DNA of 7,694 nucleotides from Sphingobium sp. (lineage in GTDB: Bacteria; Pseudomonadota; Alphaproteobacteria; Sphingomonadales; Sphingomonadaceae): NCBI GenBank assembly GCA_030148625.1, contig JASBTC010000292.1:1-7694 (forward strand), given 5' to 3'. Each line of letters begins with the position of its first letter. Within the stretch, counting starts at the first letter, position 1. Made by a program: the position numbers and the translations under genes. Shown here piece by piece: positions 1-7,070 of the stretch. Under the pieces are notes generated by a model. It searched no databases. It was not told the origin of the DNA and worked only from the letters and a program-made list of their open reading frames with translations.

Positions 1-208
1 GGAGGGCGTGACCGGCGTCCACGACCTTCATGTCTGGGCGGTCTCGAGCGACGAGACGACACTGACCGCGCATATTCTCGCCGGCACGGATCCCGAAACC
101 ATCCGGCGCGCGGTCACCGCCATGCTGGCCGCGCAATTCGGCATCCGGCACGTCACGCTGCAGGTGGAAGCCAGCGCTGACGAGGAAGGCGATGTGATGC
201 ATCGATGA
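1..208 (+). CDS. Cation diffusion facilitator (CDF) family transporter, C-terminal fragment
   Basis: This is the last part of a gene that begins before the window; the frame is open from base 2 and ends at a TGA at 206-208. The translated tail contains 'GVHDLHVWAVSS', then a strand ending in 'AHIL', and 'RHVTLQVE' near the end. That order is the signature of the cytoplasmic C-terminal domain of CDF metal exporters (CzcD/ZitB type), a small metallochaperone-like fold that dimerises and senses zinc or similar divalent metals. Proteins of the family export Zn, Co or Cd in exchange for protons through a six-helix membrane domain, which would lie upstream and is not visible here. The substrate cannot be told from this fragment. 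The family call is firm; a gene symbol such as czcD would be a guess. Confidence 0.9.
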   Translation, partial: EGVTGVHDLHVWAVSSDETTLTAHILAGTDPETIRRAVTAMLAAQFGIRHVTLQVEASADEEGDVMHR

Positions 209-211
209 TGC

Positions 212-254
212 GGACAGCGGCTGTCCCGTCGTCGGACGGCGCGATCACCGCGCC
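212..254 (+). terminator. Two tandem GC hairpins after the CDF gene, possible terminator
   Basis: Four bases after the CDF stop codon is GGACAG-CGG-CTGTCC (212-226), a perfect 6-bp stem with a 3-base loop. It is followed by GGCGCG-ATCAC-CGCGCC (238-254), a second perfect 6-bp stem with a 5-base loop. The second is followed by 'TCTATCCGTT', which is only weakly T-rich, so this is not a textbook Rho-independent terminator. The position between two same-strand genes fits a transcription end or an mRNA 3' stabilising structure. The rest of the 209-311 gap holds the Shine-Dalgarno sequence of the next gene. Confidence 0.4.
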
Positions 255-311
255 TCTATCCGTTAGCGAAGACGAGACTAAGCTGCGCCCACCAATCCGG
301 GGAGAGGTGAA

Positions 312-1703
312 ATGTGGCGGTGGATCGTACCGATCGTTCTGACCGCCATCGCGTGCGCTTTGTATGTCCATTCCGAGCGCCCCGGTGGATACATGTCAGG
401 CCCAAGCGCTTCGGTGCTGTGGATCATAGCCATGGTCATCGCCAGTCCGACGATCCTGATCTACCGTATCATCATCTGGTGCGGCGAGCGGCTGGCCCCC
501 AAAAGACCCGTCACTGGTGCAGTTGTATGTATATTCGCTTTCGCGGTCCTACCGGCCGTCGGATACAATCTACTGGCCTGGAAGGATCTGCGGGAGGTTT
601 CTCTCGCAAGGCCGCCATCGCGAGGGATCGATACACTCGCAATCACCGACCGAGATCGTGGGAATAATGACGAAAATGGCGCTGCCCTATGCAACTCGGA
701 CTGTCAGCGTTTTCTGTTCAGCGGCAGCGCAAGACGGGTTATCGTCGACGCACCGGTCGATATCGAGCAGCGTGAAGACGAACTGCGATATGCTCTGAAA
801 ATTGAGCGGCGAGACCTGTGTCCGCCAATTGAGCGAGGCTCCTCAAAAAAGAGGGTCACTTTCATACTCGGCGGACCCGAACCTGCCCGAACCTCGATTA
901 TGGACCGGACGATCGCCCTGATTGCCACGGGACAATGCGTCACGCGCGAAACGGCGAAACTTCGTGATGCCGACCTGCTGATCGGCAGGGCCTATTATCG
1001 ACCTGGCGATGGATTTTCGATCATCAGCCATTCGGGTTTGCCGATGTCCTCAAACCTCCCCTTTGGCGAGTACGAGGTCGTCAAAAGGAAGGCGCAAGGT
1101 GATTGGCAAACCATCATCAGACGTCCCGAGTATCTGTACGATCGTCAATGGACGATACCGTTCGCATTACTACCCAGCGGAAGATCCTTGTTCGCGACGA
1201 TGGATTTTCGATACCCCTCCAATGCGACAAGCGAAGCGGACGCTCCTGTATCTTATCCCGAAGCGCCGATGCCCGCTGATATCGGTGCGGAAAGAATACG
1301 CAACCTGCTGCGTGAAGCCATCGAGATGCCGCTGACCGAACCGCGCGACGCGCGCCATCAACTCGCAGAACAATATCTTCGAACGCTTGCCGGGCGTCAG
1401 GCAGATCCGACCGATCGCGAGATGCTGCAACGCCTTGCCGTCGATCCGAGAATCGCAGCCGAAGACCTGAAACTTTTGCCTGCGATCGCTTCCGAGACCG
1501 ACATAGTCTCGAACGGCTCAGCTCAAGTCGCCAGCGGCGTCAGTCCCTATGGCCACTCGGGATATCTTCCACTGCTGCTAACTCTCGAGCGCTCTCTCCT
1601 AATCACATTGGCCATGCTGGTGGCAATCGGGGTGCCGATGATACTGGTTGCGCGAAACCACCGCCGGAAGGACGGACGTCAGAACGCTCCCACGGCCCCC
1701 TGA
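312..1703 (+). CDS. Unrecognised membrane protein with large central domain (463 aa)
   Basis: I do not recognise this protein. The ATG at 312 follows GGAGAGG (301-307), a good ribosome-binding site with a 4-base gap. Hydrophobic segments lie at about residues 4-20, 34-56, 67-88 and 425-447. Positive residues in the 57-66 loop (R60, K64, R65) and after the last segment (448-457) suggest both ends are cytoplasmic and residues 90-420 are periplasmic. That domain carries four cysteines (C127 and C131 in 'CNSDC', C170, C209) that could form disulfides, and residues 325-390 look helical and charged ('AERIRNLLREAIEM', 'DPRIAAEDLKLLP'). The coding sequence is less GC-rich than its neighbours: 32 G+C of 60 at 841-900 against 44 of 60 at 3121-3180. 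It ends 20 bases from the convergent tdh gene. It may be lineage-specific or transferred; that it is a real gene rests on the ribosome-binding site, length and coherent topology. Confidence 0.8.
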   Translation: MWRWIVPIVLTAIACALYVHSERPGGYMSGPSASVLWIIAMVIASPTILIYRIIIWCGERLAPKRPVTGAVVCIFAFAVLPAVGYNLLAWKDLREVSLARPPSRGIDTLAITDRDRGNNDENGAALCNSDCQRFLFSGSARRVIVDAPVDIEQREDELRYALKIERRDLCPPIERGSSKKRVTFILGGPEPARTSIMDRTIALIATGQCVTRETAKLRDADLLIGRAYYRPGDGFSIISHSGLPMSSNLPFGEYEVVKRKAQGDWQTIIRRPEYLYDRQWTIPFALLPSGRSLFATMDFRYPSNATSEADAPVSYPEAPMPADIGAERIRNLLREAIEMPLTEPRDARHQLAEQYLRTLAGRQADPTDREMLQRLAVDPRIAAEDLKLLPAIASETDIVSNGSAQVASGVSPYGHSGYLPLLLTLERSLLITLAMLVAIGVPMILVARNHRRKDGRQNAPTAP

Positions 1704-1723
1704 CACCGCCCGACCATCAGCGC

Positions 1724-2794
1724 TCACCAGCTCAGCACGACCTTGCCCGACTGGCCCGATCGCATCGCGTCGAAGCCCTGCTGGAAATCCTGCGCGGCGA
1801 AGCGGTGGGTGATCAGCGGTTCGAGGTCGAGGCCGTTGCGGATCAGGCCGAACATCTTGCGCCAGGTCTCGAACATTTCGCGGCCATAGACGCCGCGGAT
1901 CGTGATCGCCTTCAGGATGATGTCCGCCCAGGCGACGTGCATCGCGCTCGACGGAATGCCGAGCATCGCCAGCCGGCCGCCCATCATCAGCGCGTCGATC
2001 GCCTGCGCGATCGCGGGCTGCGCGCCCGACATCTCCAGCGCGACGCCGAAACCGTCGACAATTCCTTCGCGTGCCATCACGTCGCGCAGATCCTCGCGCG
2101 CGACATTGACCGGGCGGATGTCGGCGATGCGCGCGGCCAGATCCAGCCGATAGTCGTTGACGTCGGTCAGGATCACCGAGCGTGCGCCCGCGCGGCGAGC
2201 GACGGCGGCAGCCATGATGCCGATCGGCCCGGCGCCGGTAACGAGCACATCCTCCCCCAGCAGATCGAATTGCTGGGCGGTGTGGACGGCATTGCCGAAC
2301 GGATCGAGCAGCGCGCCGATGTCCAGGCTGACATCCTCGGGCAGCGGCACGACGTTGAAGGCGGGGATCGCCAGATATTCGGCGAACGCCCCCTGGCGAT
2401 TGACGCCGACGCCCTTGGTGCCGGGATCAAGATGGAAGCGCCCGGCGCGCGCCGCCGCGCTGTCGATATCGATCAGATGCCCTTCGCCCGAAACGCGCTG
2501 TCCGACATGGAGCGGCCGGGTGACGGCGGCGCCGATCTCGACGATCTCGCCCGCGAATTCATGGCCGAAGATCATCGGCACCGGCACGGTGCGCGCGGCC
2601 CATTCGTCCCAATTATAGATATGGACGTCGGTGCCGCAGATCGCGGTCCGCTGGACGCGGATCAGCACTTCGTCGGCGGCCGGGGTCGGCACGGGCGCGG
2701 TGGTGCCCCAGACGCCCTCCGCCGCCTCCAGCTTGGCGAGGCCGAACATCGTGGTCGCGGAAACCGCGCGGCGATCCAGAATGGCGACGCTCAT
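1724..2794 (-). CDS. tdh: L-threonine 3-dehydrogenase lacking the structural-zinc cysteines
   Basis: A zinc-dependent medium-chain dehydrogenase that oxidises L-threonine to 2-amino-3-ketobutyrate with NAD+, first step of threonine catabolism to glycine and acetyl-CoA. It closely matches E. coli Tdh as I remember it: '[15 protein letters not shown]' (catalytic-zinc C53 = E. coli C38), 'GHEFAGE' (H78, E79), the Rossmann motif 'GAGPIG' (187-192) with D211 after the second strand, 'GREMFETW' and '[12 protein letters not shown]'. The lobe that normally holds four structural-zinc cysteines has the normal length, but those positions read D109, S112, A115 and D123, and C53 is the only cysteine in the protein. 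The start at 2794 overlaps the kbl stop as ATGA and follows GGGGA with a 7-base gap. It adds 15 residues before M16 ('[14 protein letters not shown]'), which aligns with E. coli Met1, so a start at 2749 is possible but has no clear ribosome-binding site. Translation is probably coupled to kbl. Confidence 0.96.
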   Translation of the reverse strand: MSVAILDRRAVSATTMFGLAKLEAAEGVWGTTAPVPTPAADEVLIRVQRTAICGTDVHIYNWDEWAARTVPVPMIFGHEFAGEIVEIGAAVTRPLHVGQRVSGEGHLIDIDSAAARAGRFHLDPGTKGVGVNRQGAFAEYLAIPAFNVVPLPEDVSLDIGALLDPFGNAVHTAQQFDLLGEDVLVTGAGPIGIMAAAVARRAGARSVILTDVNDYRLDLAARIADIRPVNVAREDLRDVMAREGIVDGFGVALEMSGAQPAIAQAIDALMMGGRLAMLGIPSSAMHVAWADIILKAITIRGVYGREMFETWRKMFGLIRNGLDLEPLITHRFAAQDFQQGFDAMRSGQSGKVVLSW

Positions 2795-4005
2795 GCCACG
2801 ATCCCCAATTCGCGGCCGGCAGCACCAAACGCGGCGACCGCCCTGTCGACCTGTTCGGGCGTGAAGGCCGCCGACATCTGCGTCCGGATCCGCGCCAGCC
2901 CCTTGGGCACGACGGGAAAGGAAAAGGCGGTCACATAGACGCCGTGATCGAGCAGCCGCTCGGCCAGCGCCACCGCGCGCGGCGCATCGTGGAGCATCAC
3001 CGGGATGATCGGATGCTCGCCGGGCAGCAGGGTGAAGCCCAGCCCTTCCAGCCCGGCACGGAAACGCGTCGCATTGGCGGTCAACCGCGTGCGCAGCGCC
3101 TCGCCCTCATCCGAGCGGGCGATGTCGATCGCCGCCGCCGCCGCGCCGCACACCGCAGGCGCGAGCGCATTGGAGAAGAGATAGGGCCGCCCACGCTGGC
3201 GCAGCAACTCCACCAGCGGCCGGCGCGCGGCGACGAAGCCGCCCATCGCGCCGCCCAAAGCCTTGCCGAAAGTGCCGGTGACGATGTCGATCCGCCCCTC
3301 GACACCGCGAAACGCCGCCGAGCCGCGTCCACCCTGCCCCAGAAATCCGGTGGCATGGCAATCATCGACCAGGGTCAGCGCGCCATAGCGCTCGGCCAGA
3401 TCGGCGATACCCGCCAGATTGGCGACGGTGCCGTCCATCGAGAAGACGCCGTCGGTGACGATCAGGATCTGCCCCGATCCCTCGCGCCGCGCCTGTTGCA
3501 GCGCCTCCTCCAGCGCCGCCATGTCGTTGGTGGCGAAGCGATAGCGGCGCGCCTTGTCGAGCCGGATGCCGTCGATCAGCGAGGCATGGTTGAGCGAGTC
3601 CGAGACGATCGCGTCGTCGGGGCCGAACAGCGGCTCGAACACCGCGCCATTGGCGTCGAAGGCGGCGGCGAACAGGATCGCATCCTCGAAGCCCAGATAA
3701 TCGGCGATCTGCGCCTCGAGCTGCTTGTGCGGCAATTGCGTGCCGCAGATGAAGCGGACCGAGGCCAGCCCCGCACCCCAGTCGCGCGTCGCCCGGATCG
3801 CACCGTCGATGACGCGTTCGTCGGACGCCAGCCCGAGATAATTGTTGGCGCACAGATTGAGGACGTCGCGTTCGCCGTTTGGCGTGGCCACGCGTACCTG
3901 CCCACCCTGTGGAGACAGCAGCACGCGCTCGCGCTTGGTCAGCCCCTGGGCGTCGATATCGGCCAGCTCCTGCCCGATTCGCTCGTAAAATGCGTCGTTC
4001 GCCAA
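2791..4005 (-). CDS. kbl: 2-amino-3-ketobutyrate CoA ligase (glycine C-acetyltransferase)
   Basis: A PLP enzyme of the alpha-oxoamine synthase family that cleaves 2-amino-3-ketobutyrate with CoA to glycine and acetyl-CoA, taking the unstable product of Tdh. At 404 residues it is close to E. coli Kbl (398). Visible motifs are '[11 protein letters not shown]' (50-60), '[10 protein letters not shown]' (81-90), '[11 protein letters not shown]' with H140, 'DGVFSMDG' (185-192), 'VDDCHATGF' with D214 and H217 contacting PLP, '[11 protein letters not shown]' with the PLP-binding lysine K248, and '[10 protein letters not shown]' (371-380). The start codon is TTG (4003-4005), preceded by a strong GAGGAGG with a 5-base gap. 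The resulting N-terminus ('[10 protein letters not shown]') lines up with the E. coli one, so the TTG is well supported. The stop overlaps the tdh start by four bases, the classic kbl-tdh arrangement. Confidence 0.98.
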   Translation of the reverse strand: MANDAFYERIGQELADIDAQGLTKRERVLLSPQGGQVRVATPNGERDVLNLCANNYLGLASDERVIDGAIRATRDWGAGLASVRFICGTQLPHKQLEAQIADYLGFEDAILFAAAFDANGAVFEPLFGPDDAIVSDSLNHASLIDGIRLDKARRYRFATNDMAALEEALQQARREGSGQILIVTDGVFSMDGTVANLAGIADLAERYGALTLVDDCHATGFLGQGGRGSAAFRGVEGRIDIVTGTFGKALGGAMGGFVAARRPLVELLRQRGRPYLFSNALAPAVCGAAAAAIDIARSDEGEALRTRLTANATRFRAGLEGLGFTLLPGEHPIIPVMLHDAPRAVALAERLLDHGVYVTAFSFPVVPKGLARIRTQMSAAFTPEQVDRAVAAFGAAGRELGIVA

Positions 4006-4083
4006 TCCCGCCTCCTCTGCTGGAGACGGGCAAGTACAATATAACGGATTATGAGTCTAGTATCCCGGAAACAGGATTTGCCA
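4006..4083 (-). promoter_or_regulatory. AT-rich gap before kbl, possible internal promoter
   Basis: This 78-base gap is the most AT-rich stretch in the minus-strand cluster. Read on the minus strand it contains CATAAT (plus 4048-4053) and TATATT (plus 4038-4043), each one mismatch from the sigma-70 -10 box, within a small symmetric ATAA-N4-TTAT (4041-4052). I found no convincing TTGACA-like box 15-18 bases upstream of either. It could hold a separate promoter for kbl-tdh, or simply be a spacer in one long operon. The strong ribosome-binding site of kbl (GAGGAGG on the minus strand) lies at its kbl-proximal end. Confidence 0.25.
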
Positions 4084-4614
4084 CTATGGGATCGCTCTGC
4101 GAAGCGCCCGATCGAGCGCACGAAGCAATTCGCCCACCCGTCCGCCACCGGCCGGCGCCGGGGGATAGCGGCACAATATCTCGATGAGCTTTGGCGTCGC
4201 ACGCCGGACAGCGCGATCGGCATGATCCGCGCCGGCATCGGCTGCGCCCGTGACAAGTTCGATGGCCCGGGCGCCATGCGCCGCAGCTCCCAGAATGTGC
4301 CTGACCTGGGTGGCGCGCGCCAGGGGATGAAGCCACGGCGCGGACGCCGCGGACATCGCGGCCCGCGCTGCCTGGCTCGCGGCTGCATTTTCGGACTCCT
4401 GCGCAGCCTTGAGCGCGGACCAGGCCGCATCGCGTAACGCCTTCACCCGCCGGCCGCCCCGCGCAAACGCCCATGCGGTATCGATGGCATCGCGCGGACG
4501 CGGATCCGATGGACAGGATCGCTCGAAGATCTCCAGCACCTCCGCGGCGCTTTCGGCGGCGTAGGCGGTGACCGTGCGAAGATCCTCGATATCGAGAACG
4601 ATCTCGCCGGTCAC
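4084..4614 (-). CDS. Imm5-like 'putative immunity protein' family member
   Basis: A 176-residue, alanine-rich and probably all-helical soluble protein without signal peptide. Its N-terminal half, 'DLRTVTAYAAESAAEVLEIFE' split around residue 20, then 'DPRPRDAIDTAWAFARG' (37-53), 'ALRDAAWSALKAA' (59-71) and 'AARAAMSAASAPWLHPLA' (82-99), follows the pattern I associate with the Imm5-like putative immunity proteins known from polymorphic-toxin loci. This is from memory, not a profile search. No toxin gene is visible nearby. It starts with GTG (4612-4614) two bases after the TAG of the regulator gene; only a weak GGTGGTGA precedes it, so translation is probably coupled. Its placement between the regulator and kbl suggests an operon role, perhaps unrelated to immunity. 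Residues 150-176 end in a proline/glycine linker and a basic helix ('RALDRALRRAIP'). Confidence 0.72.
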   Translation of the reverse strand: MTGEIVLDIEDLRTVTAYAAESAAEVLEIFERSCPSDPRPRDAIDTAWAFARGGRRVKALRDAAWSALKAAQESENAAASQAARAAMSAASAPWLHPLARATQVRHILGAAAHGARAIELVTGAADAGADHADRAVRRATPKLIEILCRYPPAPAGGGRVGELLRALDRALRRAIP

Positions 4615-4616
4615 GA

Positions 4617-5180
4617 CTAGCTGGTCACCACCAGCAGCGCTTTCGCGTCCCCGGTTCCGTCATTGCGGATCTCATGTTCGACATCGGCGGGGTAGCGCGC
4701 GGTCGCGCCCAGCGGCACGGTCTGGCGTTCGCTCGCAGCAATGACCTCGAGCGAGCCTTCGAGCACCGTCAGATGCTCGCGCGTGCCGCGCGCATGCGGT
4801 GATGAAACCAGCGCACCGCCAGGGGCAAAGGTCAGTTCATACCATTCCAGGCTGTCGGCGCGGTCGGCGGGGCTGAGAATGCGCAGCAGGCAGCGCCCGT
4901 CCTCGGTGCGGATCTCGGGCGTGAACGAGGCGGAGGCGACGTCGATGCGGACGCGCTTTTCGGGCTGGCGAAAACCGATCAGTTCCGAGACATCGACCTT
5001 CAGCGCCTCGGCCAGCGCCCAGACCGTCGCCAAGGTCGGGTTGGTCTGTCCGCGCTCGATCTGCGAGAGCATCGATTTCGACACGCCCGAGATCTTGGCG
5101 AGCCCATCCAGCGTCAGCCCCTGCCGCCGGCGGAGCTGATGGATATAGGGGCCGATCTGCGGCGAGCCCCCGCTAGGCAT
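4617..5180 (-). CDS. XRE-cupin transcriptional regulator
   Basis: A two-domain DNA-binding regulator of 187 residues from the ATG at 5180. Residues 10-65 form an XRE helix-turn-helix: 'IHQLRRRQGLTLDGLAKISG', 'VSKSMLSQIERGQTNPTLAT' and 'LAEALKVDVSELI'. Residues about 112-184 form a cupin barrel with 'PHARGTREHLTVLEGSLEV' as first motif and 'YPADVEHEIRNDG' (H169) as second. Such proteins often control nearby amine or amino-acid catabolic genes, with the cupin sensing a small ligand. The open frame extends back to a TTG at 5246, but those 22 residues ('MPLAMALSCNAGFFARAG...') look unconserved and have no ribosome-binding site, whereas 5180 has GGGAG 10 bases upstream and begins just before the helix-turn-helix. 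The gene lies 78 bases after the M20 peptidase and 2 bases before the Imm5-like gene. It probably regulates this operon, the divergent receptor, or both (inference). Confidence 0.94.
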   Translation of the reverse strand: MPSGGSPQIGPYIHQLRRRQGLTLDGLAKISGVSKSMLSQIERGQTNPTLATVWALAEALKVDVSELIGFRQPEKRVRIDVASASFTPEIRTEDGRCLLRILSPADRADSLEWYELTFAPGGALVSSPHARGTREHLTVLEGSLEVIAASERQTVPLGATARYPADVEHEIRNDGTGDAKALLVVTS

Positions 5181-5258
5181 GATGGCGGCGCTCCCGGCGC
5201 GCGCGAAAAATCCGGCATTGCATGACAATGCCATAGCAAGCGGCAAGCGGCTTGTCGC

Positions 5259-6797
5259 TCATCGGCGCGCACCGTCGAAATCGCGCAGGATCGCGGCGAA
5301 CATGTCGATCCCGTCCCACAGATTCTGCAGCCGCAGATTCTCGTTCGCGGCATGCTGGTTGTTGTCGGCATTGACCGTCGGCAGCAGCACCGCCGGCGTC
5401 GACAGCCCGTCCGCTATGACGGACATGGGGATGCTGCCGCCCAGCATCGGCGTCACCAGCGGCGGCTTGCCCAGCGCGTGCGTCACCGCGCGGATCACCG
5501 CCTGGGTGCCCGGTGCCGATGCAGCGGCGCGATATGCGGGATAGCCCGGCACCCATTCGGCACGCAGCACCTTGGGATGGCTAAGCAGCATTTCCGCGGT
5601 GGGCTCGTCCGCGGTGACGAACCAGCCCTGGTCGCCGAAGAAACGCTCGGTGACGGCGCGGACATGGTCGGGCATCTGGCCCGGCACCAGCCGCATGTCG
5701 ATCGATGCCATCGCGCGTGTCGGAATGACATTGGCGGCCTTGTCTCCGACCCCGCCGGCGGAGACGCCTCGGATGTTGAGCGCCGGCCGCATGACGCCGT
5801 CCATCAGCCTCGGCGCGCCTTCGGTATGACCGATCTGAAGATCGCGGCGCAGCCCGTCCTCGACCGCGGGCAGCGCATCGAGCAGGCGGCGCTCCTCGGC
5901 ATCGATCGGCTTCACCCCGTCCTCGAAACCGGGGATCGTGACCTGCCCCTGATCGTCGCGCATTGCCGCGAGCAACCGCGCAAGCGCCATGGCGGGATTG
6001 GGCGCCCAATTGCCGTAATGGCCCGAATGCAGCCCGCGCCGGGGCCCATAGGCCGTCAGTTCGAGCGACATGATGCCGCGCGCGCCGAGGATCACCTGCT
6101 GCGCACCGCTCGCATGGACCGGGCCGTCGCACAGGATCCAGAGATCGGCCTTGAGTGCATCGGCATGGGCGCGGAGCTGCGCCGCGATATCGGGCGACCC
6201 GGCTTCCTCCTCTCCGTCGAGGAACAGGATCACATTGACGCCAGGCGCCTGCTTCGTCGCGCCGAGCGCATCGATCGCGCGCAGGATCGCGACAATCGGT
6301 GCCTTGTCATCGCTCGCCGAGCGGCCATAGAGCCGGGCTTCGGGCGCCAGCGCGGTCGGCGGACCAGCCAGGTCGATGACGGGCGCGTCGGCGCCGGGAC
6401 CGGCGCGCAGCACGGGCTGGAACGGCGGCGTCCGCCATTCGGGCTGGCCGACGGGCTGGCCGTCGAAATGCGCGTAGAAACCGAGCGTGCTCCGCGCGCC
6501 GGGCACATCGCGCCGCGCGATGATCGAGGGTTTGCCGGCATTGCCCGTCTGGATCCGCGTGACCGAGAAACCGCGCCGCTTCAGCATCGCGTCGAGTGCG
6601 CGGACGTTCGGCTCTATCTCGGCCGCCGTGCCGCCGGCATTGGGGATGGCGACGAAATCGGCGAGTTCGCGCACGATCTCCCATTCATGGGCGATGCGAT
6701 ATTGGCGAACCGGATCGGGCCTGGCCGGCGCGGCGAGCGCGGGCACCGGCAACAGGGCGGCGAACGCAACAATCGGCAGCGGAAGACGGCGGATCAT
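5259..6797 (-). CDS. Exported M20-family metallopeptidase
   Basis: A 512-residue zinc-dependent dipeptidase/carboxypeptidase-type hydrolase of family M20. Residues 1-22 are a Sec signal peptide: basic 'MIRR', a hydrophobic core and a likely cleavage after 'ALA' (20-22), so it should act in the periplasm. The di-metal site is complete: H110 and D112 in 'YAHFDGQP', D163 in 'GRSASDDK', E196/E197 in 'LDGEEEAGS', D224 in 'LCDGP' and H482 in 'NQHAANE'. The dimerisation-domain histidine is likely one of H257/H260 in 'GLHSGHYG', and 'MLGGSIPMSVIAD' (451-463) is also family-typical. The substrate cannot be read from sequence. The ATG at 6797 has no Shine-Dalgarno of its own; it overlaps the stop of a nine-codon frame that does. 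It is the first gene of the minus-strand cluster and divergent from a TonB receptor, which suggests the pair imports and cuts a peptide or amino-acid conjugate (inference). Confidence 0.95.
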   Translation of the reverse strand: MIRRLPLPIVAFAALLPVPALAAPARPDPVRQYRIAHEWEIVRELADFVAIPNAGGTAAEIEPNVRALDAMLKRRGFSVTRIQTGNAGKPSIIARRDVPGARSTLGFYAHFDGQPVGQPEWRTPPFQPVLRAGPGADAPVIDLAGPPTALAPEARLYGRSASDDKAPIVAILRAIDALGATKQAPGVNVILFLDGEEEAGSPDIAAQLRAHADALKADLWILCDGPVHASGAQQVILGARGIMSLELTAYGPRRGLHSGHYGNWAPNPAMALARLLAAMRDDQGQVTIPGFEDGVKPIDAEERRLLDALPAVEDGLRRDLQIGHTEGAPRLMDGVMRPALNIRGVSAGGVGDKAANVIPTRAMASIDMRLVPGQMPDHVRAVTERFFGDQGWFVTADEPTAEMLLSHPKVLRAEWVPGYPAYRAAASAPGTQAVIRAVTHALGKPPLVTPMLGGSIPMSVIADGLSTPAVLLPTVNADNNQHAANENLRLQNLWDGIDMFAAILRDFDGARR

Positions 6798-6823
6798 GAT
6801 GCGAGTGCGGTGACAGCGGGCAT
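6794..6823 (-). other. Nine-codon upstream reading frame coupled to the peptidase gene
   Basis: Read on the minus strand, ATG at 6821-6823 opens the frame MPAVTALAS and ends in TGA at 6794-6796, overlapping the peptidase ATG as ATGA. AAGGGGA lies 9 bases upstream (plus-strand 6833-6839) and is the only good ribosome-binding site near the peptidase start. Either it is a leader peptide that delivers ribosomes by termination-reinitiation, or the Shine-Dalgarno works at long range. The longer frame running back to 7162 does not look like protein. Confidence 0.4.
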
Positions 6824-6889
6824 GGCGTGGATTCCCCTTCCGACGATGCGTCGGGACGATGAATAGGACGCCCGCGCGCGATTACAAAC

Positions 6890-6940
6890 GCCGATCAGAT
6901 CGGCATCGCATCGATCATCCACATCATGAAATGATGCGAT
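6890..6940. promoter_or_regulatory. Adjacent palindromes upstream of the peptidase gene
   Basis: GCCGATC-A-GATCGGC (6890-6904) is a perfect palindrome with 7-base arms and a one-base centre. Directly next to it, ATCGCATC (6905-6912) and GATGCGAT (6933-6940) form perfect 8-base arms 20 bases apart. Inside and overlapping the right arm is CATCAT-GAA-ATGATG (6922-6936), so two mutually exclusive hairpins are possible. They lie about 95-145 bases upstream of the peptidase ATG, where an operator or a leader RNA structure would sit. The binding protein is unknown; the local XRE-cupin regulator is a candidate. Confidence 0.45.
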
Positions 6941-6941
6941 A

Positions 6942-6958
6942 TATAGCCTTTGTCTATA
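6942..6958. promoter_or_regulatory. TATAG-N7-CTATA inverted repeat, candidate operator
   Basis: TATAG (6942-6946) and CTATA (6954-6958) are 7 bases apart. The left arm overlaps a TATATA stretch that could be the -10 box of the peptidase promoter on the minus strand. The same arm-and-spacer pattern recurs at 7213-7228 near the receptor gene. Confidence 0.35.
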
Positions 6959-7070
6959 GTTGAAATTTCGCGATTTGCAGCGCAGCATGCCCGTGCGCAA
7001 AGCAGGGCGGCCTGCGATCGGCGACGACGGAAACCAAGTCCGTTCCACAACATCGCGGATATCGAGCAGA

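Noticed and set aside
1704..1723. Bidirectional terminator between the convergent genes
   Set aside because: The gap is 20 bases with no stem-loop or T-tract that I can see.
1805..2938. 377-codon plus-strand open frame opposite tdh
   Set aside because: It is antisense to a clearly conserved enzyme, has unnatural Arg/Asp/Ala/His-rich composition and no recognisable motif; such long antisense frames are expected in GC-rich codon usage.
3362..4039. 225-codon minus-strand frame overlapping kbl
   Set aside because: It overlaps kbl in another frame, is extremely Arg-rich and low in complexity, and is not compatible with the conserved Kbl reading frame.
2944..4044. 366-codon plus-strand open frame opposite kbl
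   Set aside because: Antisense shadow of kbl, rich in Arg and Gln, with no family features or ribosome-binding site.
4041..4052. ATAA-N4-TTAT symmetry before kbl as an operator
   Set aside because: Four-base AT arms are too short to support a separate operator call; mentioned only as part of the AT-rich gap.
5181..5246. Extended N-terminus of the XRE-cupin regulator from TTG 5246
   Set aside because: No ribosome-binding site, 22 unconserved residues, and a better start at 5180 immediately before the helix-turn-helix.
5352..6866. 504-codon plus-strand open frame opposite the M20 peptidase
   Set aside because: It is the mirror of the peptidase reading frame. Its composition (many Arg, His and Asp residues) and lack of motifs mark it as a shadow.
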